From Elymus sibiricus (Eukaryota > Streptophyta > Magnoliopsida > Poales > Poaceae), in assembly GCA_039707655.1 (NCBI GenBank), contig CM077667.1, positions 541,860,222-541,924,221 of the forward strand: 64,000 bases of DNA. The letters are read 5' to 3'. The position numbers were made by a program, and so were the translations under genes. Below the pieces are notes generated by a model. That model did no database searches. It had not been told where the DNA came from and saw only the letters and a program-made list of their open reading frames with translations. This document shows, in pieces, positions 45,670-56,824 of this stretch (positions are counted from its first letter, which is position 1; the number at the start of each line of letters is the position of its first letter).

Positions 45670-47031
45670 TTTTTTTTGAACAAGGGCCTAGGTCCAGAAG
45701 GACCTAAAGAGCTTCTCATTAAGTCAAAGCGGTGGGAATACAAAGCTCAACCCAGGACATAAAAAAACAAAAACTTACAAACAGGCCCCTAAAACATGCA
45801 AGGAGGACCCTAGCTCTAGATTGAAATTCAATTGGGTCTAACGCACAACTCCATCATGGATACGCTCCGGCCGCTGCCGGGGACGAAACCACTTGGGGGG
45901 CGTCCGCATCGCCACCGCTCCACTTTTCATCGAAGAAGGAAGAGATGGACTCCATGTCAAAGTTGTAGAACTGCCTCCCTTTTGGCTCACTGGCCGGGAG
46001 GAATGCGAGGAGAGCCAAGGCTCCAAACGACCGCGTTTCGACCAGAAGAAACGCCGACATGAGCTGCATAGCCAGCAGACAATGACCGCTGCCCAACAGA
46101 AGCACCAGTGTGCTCCAAGGCCCACTCATCAACACCGGCGTTGAATAAGCACAACCCATGTGATCTGGAGATCCGCTTCACCTCCGCATCTGTTTCCACC
46201 ACCATGGTGGCCACCCGGGAGAGAGAAGAGTAGAGGATCCACCGTCCAAGGGCCAGACGAGCTTATTATACAGGGTGTTGCCAAATCCTTCAAAGACCAT
46301 CGATTTCCACCATGGAACTCAGCTAATGGAGGAGGAAAGTATGCTGCCATCGCCGCTCACGAGGAAGAAGATAGAACACCCGGGGAGCGGCGGATCTGGA
46401 GGAATCAAAGCAAGATTCCTAGTCTCTCCTTCCTCAACCTCGTTGGCTAGGAAGAAGGGGAAAGAAGCTTCCGCTTCCACTAGACCTGAGCTCCACTCAA
46501 ACTTAGGGTGTGTTTGGCTAAAAAACCAACTGTCATGGAATGGAATGGTTCCATTCCAGAGGAACGGGCCAGTTCCGTTTCTGTGTTTGGTGAGCAAAAA
46601 ATTACAATGGAATGGTTATGTTCCTGTGTTTGGTTTGAAAGCACAAAATAAAAAATGGAGTAACAAAAATTCAAAATTTCAGCAACATTTCATTGGTATT
46701 TTCAAGGAGTTCCTGCCAGATCCATCCAAAGCAGTTGCTTTCCACCACGGAGAGCCACTGAGAGACAGGTCAGGTAGTCGTCGGACGTCACTCGACCACG
46801 CCAACTAGAAACTCCAGGGGGAGGGAGGCGACATAACGCCAATCGTCCCGGAGGCAAACCAAACGACCGTACTTCTACCATATACATCATCCAAGGCTCC
46901 CCTTCCATCCCTACTCCAGGCGACGGCACCACCAGCGAAGGAGGGAGAAGGGCCTGGGAGGTGGCGGAGGTTCTCAAGAGGAAGACAAGATGAGAGAGAG
47001 AGAGAGGAAGGGAGGAAGGTAGAGAAATGCC
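45670..47031 (-). mobile_element. second ORF-less LINE-type element, 1.36 kb
   Basis: The plus-strand left end is a T run followed by gaacaagggcctagg, i.e. a minus-strand 3' tail ending in poly(A). The right end is GA-rich (minus-strand CT-rich 5' leader). Flanks ccttctttcttag (45657-45669) and ccttctttctgag (47032-47044) match at 12 of 13 bases, a LINE-length target duplication. No endonuclease or RT. Inside, 46503-46650 carries a foreign-looking A-T-rich block with tggaatggaatggttccatt palindromic sequence (46536 on), possibly a MITE remnant. Confidence 0.6.
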
Positions 47032-47044
47032 CCTTCTTTCTGAG

Positions 47045-49270
47045 TTTGAAAGCTCCTTTGGCTTTCCAAGGTTACAAAATCGAATTATCCGATAAATTTA
47101 GCCCAATCAACAAGTCCAAATATCTACTTCGCCCACTAATTAGAATCACGGCCTATAAAATATTGTCGCATTGGTGTGAGTTATGACTTTAAATGCTTGG
47201 CCACTCTCTAGTGTTATGTGTATGAATATAAAATTGCCTTCATATTATTTGCATAGTAGAAGTAAGATCATGTCTCATTGCACGACTGAAGCGATATTTT
47301 TTTCTTCTGTTTTGGGTTTGAGGCCGCTCCGTTTCCGCTCTGAATCCGTAGTCCGATAAAATGCACATTCGAAACTACATCCGGTCATTATCCTATCCGT
47401 TCCAAATCAAACATAAAATATGATAAAGGATATGGGGAAAGCATTATCCAATACAATACTATCAGTTTACATCCCTACTCCTAGAGCTTTTCCACCGCTC
47501 TATAGTTACTAGGCCAGCCCATTTTCTTCTCAGCATCGAGCGGGCGAGGGGACTTCTCTTGATGGAGGTTTAGTCCGGATTTTTTTCATTTCCAATATTT
47601 TTTCTTTCTGTTTTGTCCGTTTCTTCATTGATTTTATTCATTTTTCCACCAGTTTTCTGCGTTTCTTCCATAGTTTCCATATGTTTTTTCCTTTTTCTCT
47701 ATATCTTTCTTGATTTTCATTGGTTTTCTTCTTTTCTTTCTTTATTCTTCATTTTCTTTGTTTCTTTCTTGGTTATTATCGTTTCCTTTGTTTTTCTTGG
47801 TTTCCATCTTTTGCATCGAATTTCTTTTGTTTCCAATTTCTTTTTTGGTGTTTATTTGTTTTCTTGTATTTCTTTGTTTATTTGTTGATAATCATCGGAA
47901 TCTTTTCTGTTCAACACATGTAAACTTATTACAATATACATTCAATATTTTTTCATATACATCAGAAACATATTTAATATACATGTTTATCATTTTGCAA
48001 TACATGATTAATTATTTTTTAAATATTATATTTTTAATGCCTGCGTTTTTTCCATACACATTTTACATTTTTAGTATATATGTATACATTTTTAAATTTA
48101 CAATAAATATTTGAAATAACATATTTTTTTTGAAAACATTGTCATGTGCTCCCATACACGGTGAATAGTTTGAATGCCATTTATTCACAAAAAAAATGAT
48201 ATTTTTCCTATATGGCAGGCGCATATTTATAAACATGATTACCATTTTTTTGACATAGATTGTTTTTCAAATATATGATTTTTGATGTATACGTTTATTT
48301 AATGTACGTTGTACAATGTTCGTACGCACTAGGAATTTTTTTTGGACACGTTCTACATTTTCTAAATACATGATCAAAATGTTTACATACACATTGTAAT
48401 TTTTTGTATATATTTTACTTCTATATGAAAAACATTGATTCTATACAGATGTAACATTTTTCAAATGTTTGACTTAAATTTCTCAAATACTTGATTAATA
48501 GTATTTTTTCAAATTCTTGATTAACATTTTTAATTACATGATCAGCGTTTTTGATACACATTATATTTTTTGTATAAATTTTCAGATACATAAGAAGGAA
48601 AACATTCTATAGACATCTAAATATTCCGAGTACTTGATTAAGAGTTTTTTATATATATAAAGAGCATTTGAAGGTATTAACAAAAGTAAATAATTTAAAA
48701 ATCTAAAAAAAACAAAAAGGAAAATATAAAAAAAACTGATGTTATGGCCTCACACCCGCATTGACCTGTCCATTTTTCTACAGTATGGGGCCATCCCGTT
48801 TTTTTAATATATGTTTTTTTATAGATGGTCAACATTTTTAAATATTTACTGCCTTTAAGTTCCAATGTTCAGTACATATTTTACATTTTCTGTATACATC
48901 AGGAACTTTTTTGTGCATATTTAATATCTTGAAATAAATGATTTCTCTATTTTTTTTTGTATTTGATGGCAACTTTTTTCGGGCAATTCGGGCGCTTTAG
49001 GCGCCCGGTATAGGCCATTTTGCAAACGCCCGTTTAACTTTCTTTTCTCTGTTTTCGAAACTGAAAAAAAAGCACACAAATGGTCATTAAACCCGAGACG
49101 TGCGAGTTTGGTTCAAGACGCAATAACCACCCGGCCGCCTCATCTTGATGTGATTGCAAAGATATTTTCCCTCTTTTCTTCGTTCTTCTTTCTATTTCCT
49201 TTTCCTTTTTCTCTGTCACTTTTTTCTTTTTCTAATTCACGAACCTTTTTCTTCAAACAGATGATTTTTT
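47045..49270. other. intergenic, mostly T-rich low-complexity DNA
   Basis: 47560-48740 is dominated by tttcttttt and catttttaaatacatgatta-type series, like 30470-30960. A short GC island with ggcgctttaggcgcccgg at 48988-49005 is a 7-bp-arm inverted repeat. Open frames rich in F, L, S and I are composition artefacts. Confidence 0.5.
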
Positions 49271-50029
49271 TTCAAAATACATGAATTTTTCAATTCGATG
49301 AACTTATTTCAAAATGGATGATTTTTTTTTATTTTGATGAACTGTTATCAAATACGATAAATGGTTGAATACAATGATTTTTTTTCAAATTAATGAAATT
49401 GTTTCAATTTTGATGAAGCTTTTCCAATTTTGATAAACTTTTTTCAAAACCAATGATTTTTTTTTTCGAAATTTAACCTTTTTGCAAATCGACGAACTTT
49501 GCTCAATTTCTATGAACTTTTTCGAAATTCAATTAACTGTTTTCGAAATTCGCTGACTTTTTCAAACCCGATGAATCTTTTTTTTTCAAATTCAATAATT
49601 CTCCAAATTCCCGAAGATTTTCCATTTTTGCAATATTTTTTAATTGGTACTAACCTTTTGAAAATTATGATTTGTTTTCAATTCGTGGTTTTTGTGAATG
49701 CTCTTTTCCAATTTTTTCTTTATATTCAAATAATTTATAGTGGGTATATACAACTACTATATGTTTAAGGTTTGTACTGAAAGAGGGGTCCAATAGCGTT
49801 GTTTCCTGGTAATCAACGAATTGACAATTGGCTTCCTGGTTAACGCGCGTTGTAGTGACCACGGCGACGCAATTCGAGTCCCACTTCTCCCGAGATAAGC
49901 CTGAGTTTTTCCTTCGCCTTTTGCCTTTTCCAGTAGGTTGTTGGGACGGCCCGCAGCGAGTCGCTTGCGAGTGCCAATAGCCGGAACCTGCGCTTACAAC
50001 ACTAAATAGGACCTCTCCTTTTTTCATAC
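49271..50029. other. degenerate short-period repeats and tRNA-like stretch
   Basis: 49271-49690 is a loose series of 20-30-bp units tttttcaaattc-atgaactt. 49828-49897 (ctggttaacgcgcgttgtag ... gcaattcgagtcccacttct) resembles a tRNA A-box/B-box pair, without a foldable cloverleaf that I can see. No genes. Confidence 0.4.
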
Positions 50030-51140
50030 ACAATTTCCATTTTTGGTATATATAGCGGATATTGTTTTATACACGGTTAACATATTTGAAATATATGACT
50101 AACATTTTTTATACATGATCAGCATTTTTTCAAATTGATGTATTTACTTTCAATTTCTTAATACACGTTTTACATATTTAAATATATCATTAAATATTTG
50201 AAGTGCTTGATAAATAGTTTTTAAACACATCTCTTTTATGCACATTCTATTTGTTTTTTATACTTATTTCTTATAAATGAGACACATTTTTTGACACATG
50301 TAACATTTTACAAATGCTAGATTAATAGTTTCAACTGTATTTTTATACTATATTTATTTTGAAAATTTAGAAGTATAAAAAAAGTGAAAAAAAGAATGAA
50401 AAAACAACGTGAAAAGAAACAAAAAGACGAGGCTGTGGCTTCCTACGCGCCTGCGACGGCCCATGTCGTGCCTACCTTCTGGCGAGCCCTCCCTCGGTCT
50501 GGCTAGAAGCGAGGTATAGCACCATCCTAAATGGGCCGGCCACCAAATGGGAGGCACAGGCCACTCCCTTGCTTTTTTTCTTTTCTTTCTTCATGTTTTT
50601 TGGTTTTCGGATTTTTATTTATCTTTTTTATTTTTTGTTAAACTTAGGAATATTATGTATTTTTATATTAAAGGAAACTTTTACATATAAAATTTGAAAA
50701 CATGTTAAACAAACATTTGGAAAATGTTAAATGTTTACAGAGAATTGTTTTCTCATGTATACGAAAAATATATACAATGTGTATGAAAATGGTTGGTCAT
50801 GTATTTTAAAAAAATGTTAATGAAGCATTAAAAAATAATCAAGTATTTGAAAAATATTCACTAAGCATTTGAAAAATGTTATTTGTGTATAGAAAAAATG
50901 TTTGTCACATAAAAAATAATAATACAAAAAATACAATGTGGATGGAAAAAATGTTGATGTATATGAAAAATGTAGAATGTGTACTGGAAAAAGTTGTTAT
51001 GTGTTGAACAAAAACGAAACCGCTGAAAATCAACAAAAAAACAAAGAAAAACAGATAAACCTATTATAAACAAAGAAAATCAAAAAATAAAATGAAAACT
51101 GAAGAAAACCAATGGAAAAGATAAGTAGCCCTTGGACCCA
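50030..51140. other. A-T-rich intergenic DNA around a GC island
   Basis: A T-rich series (50030-50350), a GC island (50430-50560, gcctgcgacggcccatgtcg), then an A-rich series (50640-51110). The T-rich, island, A-rich order mirrors 30470-31820. No gene. Confidence 0.45.
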
Positions 51141-51541
51141 AAATCAAATCCAAATTAAAAAAGAGAGTAGGAAAACTAGTTTGCGTACGGAAACGATGGA
51201 CGCACGTGCGCTTTGAACAGAAACTACATGCATATTGTGGGTACGTGCGTAAGTGGTATGCCCAAGGAAATTTGTGTAGCTCCTGAGCCTACGTGCACTG
51301 CTGCGCGTTGCTGCAGAAATTTTGAAGATACATGGACGACTGAACGGGTGAGATATTAGAACTTGGTTGTGCACCTTCCGCTCACCTTCTGGCCAGTCCT
51401 CTAAAGCACAACACACATGGCAACAATGGTTAGTAAACTTGAACATGAAAACCATACATATCATAGTATCTACACGTATTATTTTGACGTAACCTAAAAT
51501 TAACGATTTCGAATCATTCATATTATGGAGTAGCGATAGAC

Positions 51542-52060
51542 TGCAGATACAGTAGGAGATATCGATTCACTTTAATTGGTATAGATAATGATTTTCAAAT
51601 CCTTTTATTTAATTTTGTGAGGGAAATATATTTGCGCTCCTCATGACGGAAATGGAATATTTTCATATGGTCAGGTCACAAGCATTTATTACTGCGTATC
51701 CTTTTTTATAAAAAAAAAATAACTTGGGGTAGTGCACACCTTGGGGTGTCGGCGTGTCGCCATCTGCATGATAGTTTGGCTCGTCGTGGGCGAGTGCATG
51801 AGCAGGTGCATGCATACGTGGGAGAAGAGAAGTTAAAGCCAACAGTAACGTATGGAGCAATGATAAAGTGCAGATACAGTAGGAAAAATGAAAAATATAT
51901 TCATTATAATATACGTGTATATATTTTGATTTACAAATCCTTTTATTTAATTTGGTGCAGAACTGATATTTGCGATCCTCGTGAAAGGTATGAAATATTT
52001 TCAAGTGGTCAGGTCACAACCATTTACTACTGCATATCTTTCCACAAAAATATTAACTTT
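51542..52060 (+). repeat. duplicated promoter-proximal segment of the PMEI gene
   Basis: About 51542-51705 and 51869-52055 share cagatacagtagga, aatccttttatttaattt, and ttttcaagtggtcaggtcac / ttttcatatggtcaggtcac, followed by atttactactgc-type sequence. The copies lie about 330 bp apart and are moderately diverged. Confidence 0.75.
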
Positions 52061-52154
52061 CAAATCCATTTATGACTCCGTATCTTTTCACAACCGTGTG
52101 TGACTTGAGGATATCAGATTTACGATTCTCCTTTATGTAGGGGCATACGCTGTG

Positions 52155-52164
52155 TATATAAATA
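52155..52164 (+). promoter_or_regulatory. TATA box of the PMEI gene
   Basis: tatataaata lies 82 bp upstream of ATG 52237, with an A-rich leader (aaccaagaacaaaaaaaagg) between. Confidence 0.7.
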
Positions 52165-52476
52165 CTTCTGAATCATATGGTAGAACACAACACAACCAAG
52201 AACAAAAAAAAGGAGTAAATCTCTCTATCAATAGAAATGGCCCTATTAGCTAGTTCCACCCTCATAGTCATAGCCATTACCCTCATCGTTGTCGTTCCCT
52301 CCTCCCTCGCGAATGCCAACTTCATCTCCAAAGTATGCAAAGGCGTGAGAGACATTCCCGACTGCACGGATGTGCTCAAATCCGACCCACGGAGCGTGAA
52401 TGCGACCACCAGGGTAGAGATCCAAAGCATCTCACTGGACATTTGCACTGCTGCTGCCAGGGAAGGCGAAAAGACC

Positions 52477-53150
52477 GATTTTTTTTTCAAAACTATGACG
52501 TATTTTATAGCAATTTTGAAAACTATAGGGCCGAATGCAAAAAATTCAAAAATATGACCCCGTCGGCCTGCGGTGGGCCGAAGAGGGGCCCGTCGGCCTC
52601 CAGGCGGCCGAAGGGGGGCCTGTCGGCCTCCAGGCGGCCAAAGGGGGCCTGTCGGCCTCCCGTTGGCCGACGGGTGTCAGGGGCACAAAACGTAATTAAG
52701 ATGGCCTCAAATGAAAAAGTTATCAACATGAAAAATCTTCGTCTCGTCGAAACGGTTGATTTTGATATAAAAATCGTCTTAATCCGAGGTCGTATGCAAC
52801 CTGTAGAGCCAAAACAAGGTCAGGGGCAGAAGCTGCAGAGTTACTTCGGACAGACCGAATGGATGTCAGAAAATTTGTCACGGGGCACTCGGTGGACTCG
52901 GTGAGACCGTGTGGAATACATAAGAGTACACAAGTTTGGTCACATTCACTCGGTGAGACCGAACCAAACCACTCGGAGGCTCCGAATGGATCCAAAAAAT
53001 AAACTCCTTCGGAAAACCCCTCCGGCAAATCGAAACGGTGTTGGTTGCACATGGTCTACGTGACCGCATGCATGCAACTGCACCAAACCATGCAGACGTG
53101 TGGGCACGGCCAAGCTAGGCCCCCACGCAAGGTTGGAACGAAACTGGACA
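52477..53150 (+). repeat. MULE left TIR
   Basis: Matches the reverse complement of 54085-54686. It carries about four 29-30-bp units gtcggcctccaggcggccga (52560-52680) where the right TIR has two, plus a cggaggctccg block (52973-52983) missing from the right TIR. Confidence 0.88.
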
Positions 53151-54037
53151 CCGAACGAACGTTGCGTCACGTCCGGCCAGTGTTTTAGGGTTTTTTTCAC
53201 CGGGAAAATCCTAGGAAATGCATCGAGCGTCGGAAATAGATGCAAACTGGCATGCGTGCTCTCGATGGTGATGCCAACGTGTGGAAAAAGTTTGGGCCAT
53301 TTGGCGGAGTCATAAAAAAAACTCCTTCGGAAACTCCCTCCGGCAGACCGAAACGATGCTGGTTGCACATGGTCTACGTGACCGCATGCATGCAACTGCA
53401 CCAAATCATGCAGACGTGTGGGCACGGCCAAGCTAGGCCCCCACGCAAGGTTGGAACGAAACTGGACACCGAACGAACGTTGCGTCACGTCCGGCCAGTG
53501 TTTTAGAGTTTTTTTCACCGGGAAAATCCTAGGAAATGCATCGAGCGTCGGAAATAGATGCAAACTGGCATGCGTGCTCTCGATGGTGATGCTAACGTGT
53601 GGAAAAAGTTTTGGGCCATTTGGAGGAGTCATAAAAAAAAACTCCTTCGGAAACCCCCTCCGGCAGACCGAAACGATGCTGGTTGCACATGGTCTACGTG
53701 ACCGCATGCATGCAACTGCACCAAATCATGCAGACGTGTGAGCACGGCCAAGCTAGGCCCCCACGCAAGGTTGGAACGAAACCGGACACCGAACGAACGT
53801 TGCGTCACGTCCGGCCAGTGTTTTAGGGTTTTTTTCACCGGGAAAATCCTAGGAAATGCATCGAGCGTCGGAAATAGATGCAAACTGGCATGCGTGCTCT
53901 CGATGGTGATGCCAACGTGTGGAAAAAGTTTTGGGCCATTTGGCGGAGTCGTAAAAAAAACTCCTTCGGAAACCCCCTCCGGCAGACCGAAACGATGCTG
54001 GTTGCACATGGTCTACGTGACCGCATGCATGCAATTG
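53081..54037 (+). repeat. 319-bp tandem repeat inside the MULE, three units
   Basis: Units start at 53081, 53399 and 53719 (lengths 318, 320, 319), each beginning caccaaa-catgcagacgtg. A further unit sits at the head of each of U3 and U4 (60074, 63423). Units share a few substitutions. Open frames in them reflect the repeat and are not supported as genes. Confidence 0.9.
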
Positions 54038-54154
54038 CACCAAATCATGCAGACGTGTGGGCACGGCCAAGCTAGACCCTAGGATGTCCAGTTTCGTTCC
54101 AACCTTGCGTGGGGGCCTAGCTTGGCCGTGCCCACACGTCTGCATGGTTTGGTG
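54038..54154. repeat. large palindrome at the start of U1
   Basis: Arms 54038-54075 and 54117-54154 (38 bp, one mismatch) face each other across a 41-bp spacer. The same structure begins U2 at 57056 and lies one 319-bp repeat into U3 (60393) and U4 (63742), there with extra mismatches. The left arm's outer end is the unit boundary in U1 and U2. Confidence 0.85.
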
Positions 54155-54686
54155 CAGTTGCATGCATGCGGTCACGTAGACCATGTGCAACCAACACCGT
54201 TTCGATTTGCCGGAGGGGGTTTTCGACGGAGTTTATTTTTTGGATCCATTATGGTTTGGTTCGGTCTCACCGAGTGAACGTGACCAAACTTGTGTACTCT
54301 TATGTATTCCACACGGTCTCACCGAGTCCACCGGGTGCCCCGTGACAAATTTTCTGACATCCATTCGGTCTGTCCGAAGTAACTCTGCAGCTTCTACCCC
54401 TGACCTTGTTTTGGCTCTACAGGTTGCATACGACCTCGGATTAAGACGATTTTTATATCAAAATCAACCGTTTCGACGAGACGAAGATTTTTCATGTTGA
54501 TAACTTTTTCATTTGAGGCCATCTTAATTACGTTTTGTGCCCCTGACACCCGTCGGCCAACGGGAGGCCGACAGGCCCCCCTTCGGCCGCCTGGAGGCCG
54601 ACGGGGTCATATTTCTGAATTTTTTGCATTCGGCCCTATAGTTTTCAAAATTGCTATAAAATACATTATAGTTTTGAAAAAAAATC
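54085..54686 (-). repeat. MULE right TIR (copy in unit U1)
   Basis: 602 bp, reverse complement of the left TIR. Copies recur in U2 (57103-57704) and U3 (60440-61053, 614 bp, retaining the 12 bp lost from U1 and U2), and begin again at 63789. Confidence 0.88.
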
Positions 54687-55264
54687 GAAAAGACCAGCGA
54701 GGAAGAGAAGGCCAAGAACGAGCGTGATGCGAAAATGGGGATTGCACTGGGCTTGTGCATCAGCGAATACAGCGACGCCGTCTTCACCCTCGAGCAAGCA
54801 CGCACGGACTTTGGCAACCGTGCTTATGAGGAAGCGGCACATAAGATCGGGGAGGCCAACTTCGCTGCAGATAATTGTGAGAAGGCGTTTTACAATCAGG
54901 GGGTGAATAACGTCATGAAACAAATGAACAAGAAGATGGATGATCGGTGCGACATCTCCTGGCAGCTTATATTTTAGTCCCTGTGGAAACGTACGTATGT
55001 GTGGGTCATGGACTCACTTTATGTGATATTGCTCAAGAACGAAGAAACAAAGATACGAAGCATATAATTTTTGTTATGTTCTTGCATATATGGATCCCAC
55101 ACTATTAATAGTGGGGATCATTGCCATTCTTGAACGATTTGTTCAAACACACAAGTCCTTGCAAATATTCTCCACTCACATCATTCACCATCACAACACA
55201 CACCACTCCTATCGTACACACGTGACATACATATGCAACGACAAAAGAGCCCTAGGAACATTGT

Positions 55265-56824
55265 TCATTTCATACATATATAGGGCTACCTTGGAGTTCC
55301 ACTGCATTCACAGCCATACCGGATGTCTAGTACCTATCGGTTGTCCGGTCCCTCATCTGGCACCGGATGTCCGATATACACAGGACGTCCAGTAAGCCTA
55401 TACAAAACAAAAAACAACCAACATGAAGGAACTTTTGGTGGTTGCCGGATGTCCTATGGCTCACCATGCCACCGGATGTCTGGTCACTACCGAATGTCCG
55501 GTATACATGTCCAGAGCCAAAACTAATAGACTTCTAGTGTCTGCTGGACGTCCGGTACTCTTGCCACCGGATGTCCAATAACCTCCGAATAACAGGTATA
55601 CCTATACAAACAAAATTCCTCTGAGAATTGTCAGAATTCTTGTTCTCACTTGATGCCCAGTGATTTTTGAGCCACCAGATGTCTGATAAGTATCGGATGT
55701 CCAGTACATCTAGCAGTTTTCCTTATTTTCTACATGGTGCACTATCTCCAGTCACCGGATGTGTGGTGAAATCATCGGATGCCCGATACTTAAAGTGCAC
55801 AGACAGCTCCAACGACCAGATCTAGGCTTTCCTATATATATCCCTCTCCCACTCCGGGAGAGGGTTGACCACTTCATCTGAAAACATGCAAGAACCCGAA
55901 AGTACTCCGTCTCACTCTCCTCTACACCAAATCCTAGACCCCGAAAGCATTTGTGAGATTTTGTGAGGGAAATTCTACCAAGTGATAGATCCACTCCCTC
56001 TCCCTCTTTTGACCAAAGAAAATCATGATATGAGCAAGTCTTGAGCATTTCCCACTTGATTTTATTAATCTTGGAGGTTTGAGACTCCTTGGCGATAGGC
56101 ATTCTTTAGAGAGGACTCGTTGATTGTGATTACCGCCGAAAAGTTAGTGAAGGTTTGGAGGCGGCCTCAAGGTCTCTCACTAGTGGTTGAGAATCGCCTT
56201 CGTGGTGATATCCCAAGGGGAGAATAGGTTGAGCCTTCACAGCGTTAGTTTGCCTTTGTGGTAACATCCGCCCCTCCAGTGGTGACTAGCTTCCCTCCAA
56301 GAAAATGAACATTGAGATGCATCCTTGTCTCCGGAGTTTTGTTATTCCCTAACCCTAACTATCTACATATGGTTGTTTGTGTCATTGTCTTTACTTACAT
56401 CATATTGTGCTTGCTTGTTCCCTTACTAGTTGTTGTTGTTGAACTACTACTAGCACTAGAATCATCTTTGCAATTGTTAGCCTCACTTTCATATTCCGCA
56501 TAATTGCCTAAAATTTCTAAGTACTCCCTACATTCCAGAATACAAGGTGCATCTTTTTTCGCAAAAGTCAAACTGATGTGTGTTTGACCAACATTATAGA
56601 ATAAACTATTAACATCTACAATATAAAATAGAAAATACATTTCATGATGAATCTAATGCTACAAATTTGGTATTGTAGATATTGATATCTTTTTCTAAAA
56701 ACTTCGTCAAACATGCACACGCTTGACTTTTGAAAAAACTAATACACCTTATATTTTAGAATGGAGTGAGTAGTTATTAAAGTTTGTAAGTGATATTCAC
56801 GTCGCCTCTAGGTTCATATGGATC
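55265..56824 (+). mobile_element. LTR remnant in U1 with CCGGATGTCCGG cluster
   Basis: 55316-55790 holds about fourteen ccggatgtccgg-like motifs, then a TATA box (55833-55840), a leader-like tract, and an end (tattcacgtcgcctctagg ... ggatcctttta) resembling the U5 end of the left-edge LTR. The left boundary is uncertain. A Stowaway MITE is inserted at 56524. No internal domain follows in the same orientation. Confidence 0.6.
56524..56770. mobile_element. Stowaway MITE in U1 (247 bp)
   Basis: TIRs ctccctacattccagaatac and, reversed, ctcactccattctaaaatat, flanked by TA duplications (56522-56523, 56771-56772). It is inserted in the LTR remnant. No coding capacity. Confidence 0.88.

Larger units (their letters stand above)
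52477..54686. mobile_element. Mutator-like element (MULE) with long TIRs, 2.2 kb, non-autonomous
   Basis: It begins GATTTTTTTTTCAAAACTAT and ends with the reverse complement of GATTTTTTTTCAAAACTATA. A perfect 9-bp target duplication gaaaagacc (52468-52476, 54687-54695) is diagnostic of Mutator-type transposition. TIRs are about 674 and 602 bp. Between them are only three copies of a 319-bp repeat. No transposase is encoded. Confidence 0.92.
52237..54977 (+). pseudogene. pectin methylesterase/invertase inhibitor (PMEI) gene, split by a MULE
   Basis: The 5' part (52237-52476, 80 codons) encodes a signal peptide (MALLASSTLIVIAITLIVVV, cleavage after about residue 26) and the first PMEI half NFISKVCKGVRDIPDC..., with the two cysteines eight residues apart that form the N-terminal disulphide. 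After a 2.2-kb insertion the same frame resumes at 54696 (SEEEKAKNERDAKMGIALGL) with the second cysteine pair (GLC-ISEYSDAV ... ADNCEKAF) and ends at 54977. The parts sum to about 173 residues, the normal PMEI length. Family members are secreted, four-helix-bundle inhibitors of pectin methylesterase or invertase. The insertion introduces an early stop (52555 in frame), so the product would lack half the bundle. TATA box present. PMEI and invertase inhibitors cannot be told apart here. Confidence 0.9.

Noticed and set aside
47613..48114. Phenylalanine/leucine-rich frames resembling membrane proteins
   Set aside because: Low-complexity T-rich DNA gives such frames by chance. No promoter and no conserved motif.
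53081..54037. Regular repeats considered as a CRISPR or satellite array
   Set aside because: The units are 319 bp without spacers and belong to a MULE. The genome is a plant, so CRISPR is excluded.
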